Positions 61,799 through 64,000 of a DNA stretch of 64,000 nt are shown one piece after another. Numbering within the stretch: position 1 is the first letter of the stretch; every line of letters starts with the position of its first letter. The stretch comes from Fusobacterium sp. JB019 (lineage in GTDB: Bacteria > Fusobacteriota > Fusobacteriia > Fusobacteriales > Fusobacteriaceae), in NCBI GenBank assembly GCA_030673965.1, contig JAUTCN010000018.1:1-64000 (forward strand). Reading direction: 5' to 3'. The notes beneath the pieces are model-generated. The model searched no databases. It saw nothing but the letters and a program-made list of their open reading frames with translations, and was not told where the DNA came from. Made by a program: the position numbers and the translations under genes.

Positions 61799-62431
61799 AT
61801 GCAAAAAATAATTATAGAACTGATAAATAGAATTGCAGAAGTAATAAACACTAATAAAGATTATTTAACAGATTTAGATAGAACAATTGGTGATGGAGAT
61901 CATGGAGTTAATTTAAATAGAGGCTTTTCTAAAATAAAGGAAGATGCAGGAGGATATTCTAATTTAAGTGATAGCGAAATATCTAATAAAATAGCAATGA
62001 CTTTAATATCTAATGTTGGTGGAGCTTCAGGAGCTCTTTATGGTACTGCATTTATGAAAATGGCTATATTTTTGAAAGGGAAAGAAAATATTTCAAAAAA
62101 TGATATACCTGATATTATCAGTGTAGGAATAGAAGGTATTAAAATGAGAGGGAAATCTGATGTTCAAGAAAAAACAATGTTAGATACTTTGGTTCCATTT
62201 TCTAATTATTTGAAAAAAAATATTCAAAAGGAAGAAAAATTAAATATAATTTTTTCAGAAGCTTTGATTAAAGCTAAGGAAGGTCGAGATTCAACTATTG
62301 ATATGTTAGCTAAAAAAGGAAGAGCGAGTTATTTAAAGGAAAGAAGTATAGGACATTTAGACCCAGGAGCAGCATCTTCTTATTTAATATTAGAAACTAT
62401 AACAGATGTATTGCGAGGTAAAGATATATGA
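61799..62431 (+). CDS. dhaL: Dihydroxyacetone kinase subunit DhaL
   Basis: ADP-binding subunit, 210 residues. The metal motif DLDRTIGDGDHGVNLNRGF supplies Asp27, Asp32 and Asp34; SNVGGASGALYGTAF and IGHLDPGAASSYLIL complete the nucleotide site. Overlaps dhaM by four bases. Confidence 0.95.
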   Translation: MQKIIIELINRIAEVINTNKDYLTDLDRTIGDGDHGVNLNRGFSKIKEDAGGYSNLSDSEISNKIAMTLISNVGGASGALYGTAFMKMAIFLKGKENISKNDIPDIISVGIEGIKMRGKSDVQEKTMLDTLVPFSNYLKKNIQKEEKLNIIFSEALIKAKEGRDSTIDMLAKKGRASYLKERSIGHLDPGAASSYLILETITDVLRGKDI

Positions 62432-62826
62432 TAGGTATAGTAGTAGTATCTCATAATAAAAAATTAGGAGATGAAATAATCGAACTTTGTAAAGAAATGC
62501 AAAATAAAGAATTTAAGCTATTAAATGGTGGAGGAATGGAAGAAGGAAGATTTGGTTCTAATCCTTTAGTTATAAAAACAGCTATAGAAGAAGCTTATGA
62601 AAAAGATGGAGTTTTAATTTTTTGTGATTTAGGAAGTTCAATATTAAATTCAGAAATGGCTATAGAGTTTATAGAAGGAGAGGAGTATAATAAAGAACTA
62701 ATAAAAATAGCAGATGCTCCTATAGTTGAAGGAGCTATTTTAGCAGTTTCAATGAATGATGAAAATATAAAAATAGAAAATATTGAAAAAGAATTGGAGG
62801 ACCTAAAAGCTTTTAAAAAAGTTTAA
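62428..62826 (+). CDS. dhaM: PTS-dependent DHA kinase phosphoryl donor, EIIA domain only
   Basis: A 132-residue mannose-EIIA-like domain. The phosphorylated His is His9 in IVVVSHNKKLGDE; VLIFCDLGSSILNSEMAIEF is the conserved region. The HPr- and EI-like extensions of E. coli DhaM are missing, so phosphate comes from the general EI and HPr of the cell. Start overlaps dhaL. Confidence 0.93.
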   Translation: MIGIVVVSHNKKLGDEIIELCKEMQNKEFKLLNGGGMEEGRFGSNPLVIKTAIEEAYEKDGVLIFCDLGSSILNSEMAIEFIEGEEYNKELIKIADAPIVEGAILAVSMNDENIKIENIEKELEDLKAFKKV

Positions 62827-62833
62827 AAACTAA

Positions 62834-62862
62834 TTGACAAAATATCCTAAATAAGAGATAAT
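62834..62862 (+). promoter_or_regulatory. Promoter of the glpA-like gene
   Basis: TTGACA (62834-62839) and GATAAT (62857-62862), 17-base spacing, ten bases after the dhaM stop. Confidence 0.75.
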
Positions 62863-62879
62863 TAAGTGTAAAAATAATA

Positions 62880-62953
62880 TTGACTAGAGATCAAAGAGAG
62901 TCAAACAAAGGAAAGGGATATTACCCTCTTTTCTTTGTTTGACTATTTTTTTT
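62880..62953 (+). promoter_or_regulatory. glpA leader antiterminator/terminator pair
   Basis: AGTCAAACAAAG (62899-62910) pairs with CTTTGTTTGACT (62933-62944) with an inner GGG/CCC helix, followed by a nine-base T-run: a strong terminator. The left arm start AGTCAA can instead pair with TTGACT at 62880-62885, a mutually exclusive hairpin. Fits a protein-controlled antitermination leader, with GlpP as the candidate protein. Confidence 0.75.
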
Positions 62954-62974
62954 TAAGAGTTCAGGGAGGTAAAA

Positions 62975-64000
62975 ATGTTAGACGTGTTAGTAATAGGTGC
63001 TGGAATAATGGGGGCATCAGTTTCAAGAGAACTATCAAAGTATAATTTAAACGTTGCTGTATTAGAAAAAGAAAATGATGTATCTAATGGAACAACAAAA
63101 GCAAATTCAGCAATAGTCCATGCAGGTTATGATGCAAAAGAAGGATCTTTAATGGCAAAATATAATGTTGCAGGATGTGGAATGTATGAAGAATTAAGTA
63201 AGGAAGTAGATGCTCCTTATAGAAATATAGGTTCATACGTTATGGCTTTTTCAGAAGAAGAAAGAAAACATGTTGAAACTTTATATAAAAGAGGACTAGC
63301 TAATGGTGTTCCCGGTATGAAAATTATGGAAAAAGATGAAATATTAGCAAAAGAACCCAATATAAATAAAAATATAGTATGCGCTTTATGGGCACCATCT
63401 GCAGGAGTAACAGGACCATATGAATTTTGTATAAAATTATTTGAAAATGCAGCAGAAAATGGTGTAGACGTAATACTTAATGCTGAAGTTAAAAATATAG
63501 AAAAAAGAAACGGAAATTATAATGTAGTATTAAAAGATGGAAGAGAATATGAAACTAAAACTGTTATAAATGCAGCAGGAGTTTATGCTGATAAGATCAA
63601 TGATATGGTTAGCAAAGAACATTTTGATATTCATCCAAGAATAGGAGAATATTATATTCTTGATAAAGTTCAAACACATTTAACAAATAGTGTTATATTT
63701 CAATGCCCTACAGAAATGGGAAAAGGAGTGTTAGTTGCACAAACAGTTCATGGAAATATAATAGTTGGACCAACTGCTCATGATGTTGAAGATAGAGATT
63801 GTGTAGCAAGTACGCAAGAAGGATTAGATGACATAAAAAGACAAGCAGAAAAAAGCATAAAAAATATAAACTATAGAGATAATATTAGAAACTTTACAGG
63901 AATAAGGGCAGAACCTAGTACAGGAGATTTTATAATAGGAGAAGCAAAAGATGCTGAAGGTTTCTTTAATATAGCTGGAACAAAGTCACCAGGACTTTCA
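62975..64000 (+). CDS. GlpA-like FAD-dependent glycerol-3-phosphate dehydrogenase (partial)
   Basis: The first 342 codons are visible; the gene runs off the window. The N-terminus has the FAD Rossmann motif VLVIGAGIMGASVSRELSK, followed by TTKANSAIVHAGYDAKEGSL, INAAGVYADKINDMV, IHPRIGEYYILDK and FTGIRAEPSTGDFIIGEA near the end, as in the DAO-type glycerol-3-phosphate dehydrogenases. It would oxidise glycerol-3-phosphate to dihydroxyacetone phosphate. GGGAGG precedes the ATG. An L-2-hydroxyglutarate oxidase-like role cannot be excluded, but the glycerol context favours GlpA. Confidence 0.87.
   Translation, partial: MLDVLVIGAGIMGASVSRELSKYNLNVAVLEKENDVSNGTTKANSAIVHAGYDAKEGSLMAKYNVAGCGMYEELSKEVDAPYRNIGSYVMAFSEEERKHVETLYKRGLANGVPGMKIMEKDEILAKEPNINKNIVCALWAPSAGVTGPYEFCIKLFENAAENGVDVILNAEVKNIEKRNGNYNVVLKDGREYETKTVINAAGVYADKINDMVSKEHFDIHPRIGEYYILDKVQTHLTNSVIFQCPTEMGKGVLVAQTVHGNIIVGPTAHDVEDRDCVASTQEGLDDIKRQAEKSIKNINYRDNIRNFTGIRAEPSTGDFIIGEAKDAEGFFNIAGTKSPGLS

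Overview
The window is very AT-rich, with short intergenic gaps, strong AGGAGG-type ribosome binding sites and many U-tailed hairpins. The gene set is that of a strict anaerobe: the end of a Na+-pumping decarboxylase beta subunit, an iron-sulfur serine dehydratase, flavodoxin, a cobalamin tail pathway, a selenocysteine tRNA, and TRAP and glycerol/dihydroxyacetone genes. Together with the gene families this points to a member of the Fusobacteriota (Fusobacterium or Cetobacterium-like). That assignment is inference; no 16S rRNA is present. I saw no insertion sequence, prophage, CRISPR array or obvious recent island, so this is core chromosome.

Layout. 1-7.1 kb: decarboxylase end, tmRNA, a SulP transporter, a serine-catabolism pair (PfoR-type membrane protein plus sdaA) beside an HTH-cupin regulator, a PepV peptidase and tRNA-Sec. 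7.2-17.6 kb: small genes, including a TrmN6-like methyltransferase, an OLD-family nuclease with a degenerate P-loop, an L,D-transpeptidase, a flavodoxin/DUF2023 pair, a TruA-like protein with a C-terminal KH motif, an HD hydrolase, a TIGR03960 radical-SAM protein and ung. 17.7-21.4 kb: an ORP-type iron-sulfur/molybdenum cluster (DUF134 regulator, Mrp ATPase, two NifX-like proteins, two ferredoxin-containing MinD-like ATPases) behind a consensus promoter with a 16-bp palindrome. 21.4-29.0 kb (minus strand): uvrB-xseA-TPR-dprA-topA. 29.0-35.1 kb (minus strand): cobU-cobS-cobC-cobT-radC-ricT-trmN6-like-ankyrin, then hup. 36-50.4 kb: de novo purine genes purE-K-L-F, a diguanylate cyclase, purM-N-H-D and guaB. 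50.4-53 kb: a tandem glycine riboswitch with an AGCS symporter, then mgtC. 53.3-64 kb: glpP, a TRAP transporter, a HAD phosphatase, glpF-glpK, dhaK-L-M and the start of a glpA-like dehydrogenase.

The theme of the window is RNA-based control. Both purine operons start with a guanine-class aptamer. In each, the aptamer is followed by a hairpin block, then by a ribosome-binding site and a short ORF whose product begins MFFIF, and that ORF runs into a second intrinsic terminator just before the first pur gene. This duplicated design, a riboswitch in series with a possible translation-coupled attenuator, is the best candidate here for an undescribed system. Other leaders with terminators precede guaB, the AGCS symporter, mgtC, dctP, glpF and glpA. 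The glpF and dctP leaders share a similar element and lie downstream of glpP, which encodes an antiterminator, suggesting a local GlpP regulon.

All coordinates, motifs and pairings were read by eye. No similarity search or folding program was run, so family names rest on recognised motifs and gene order.
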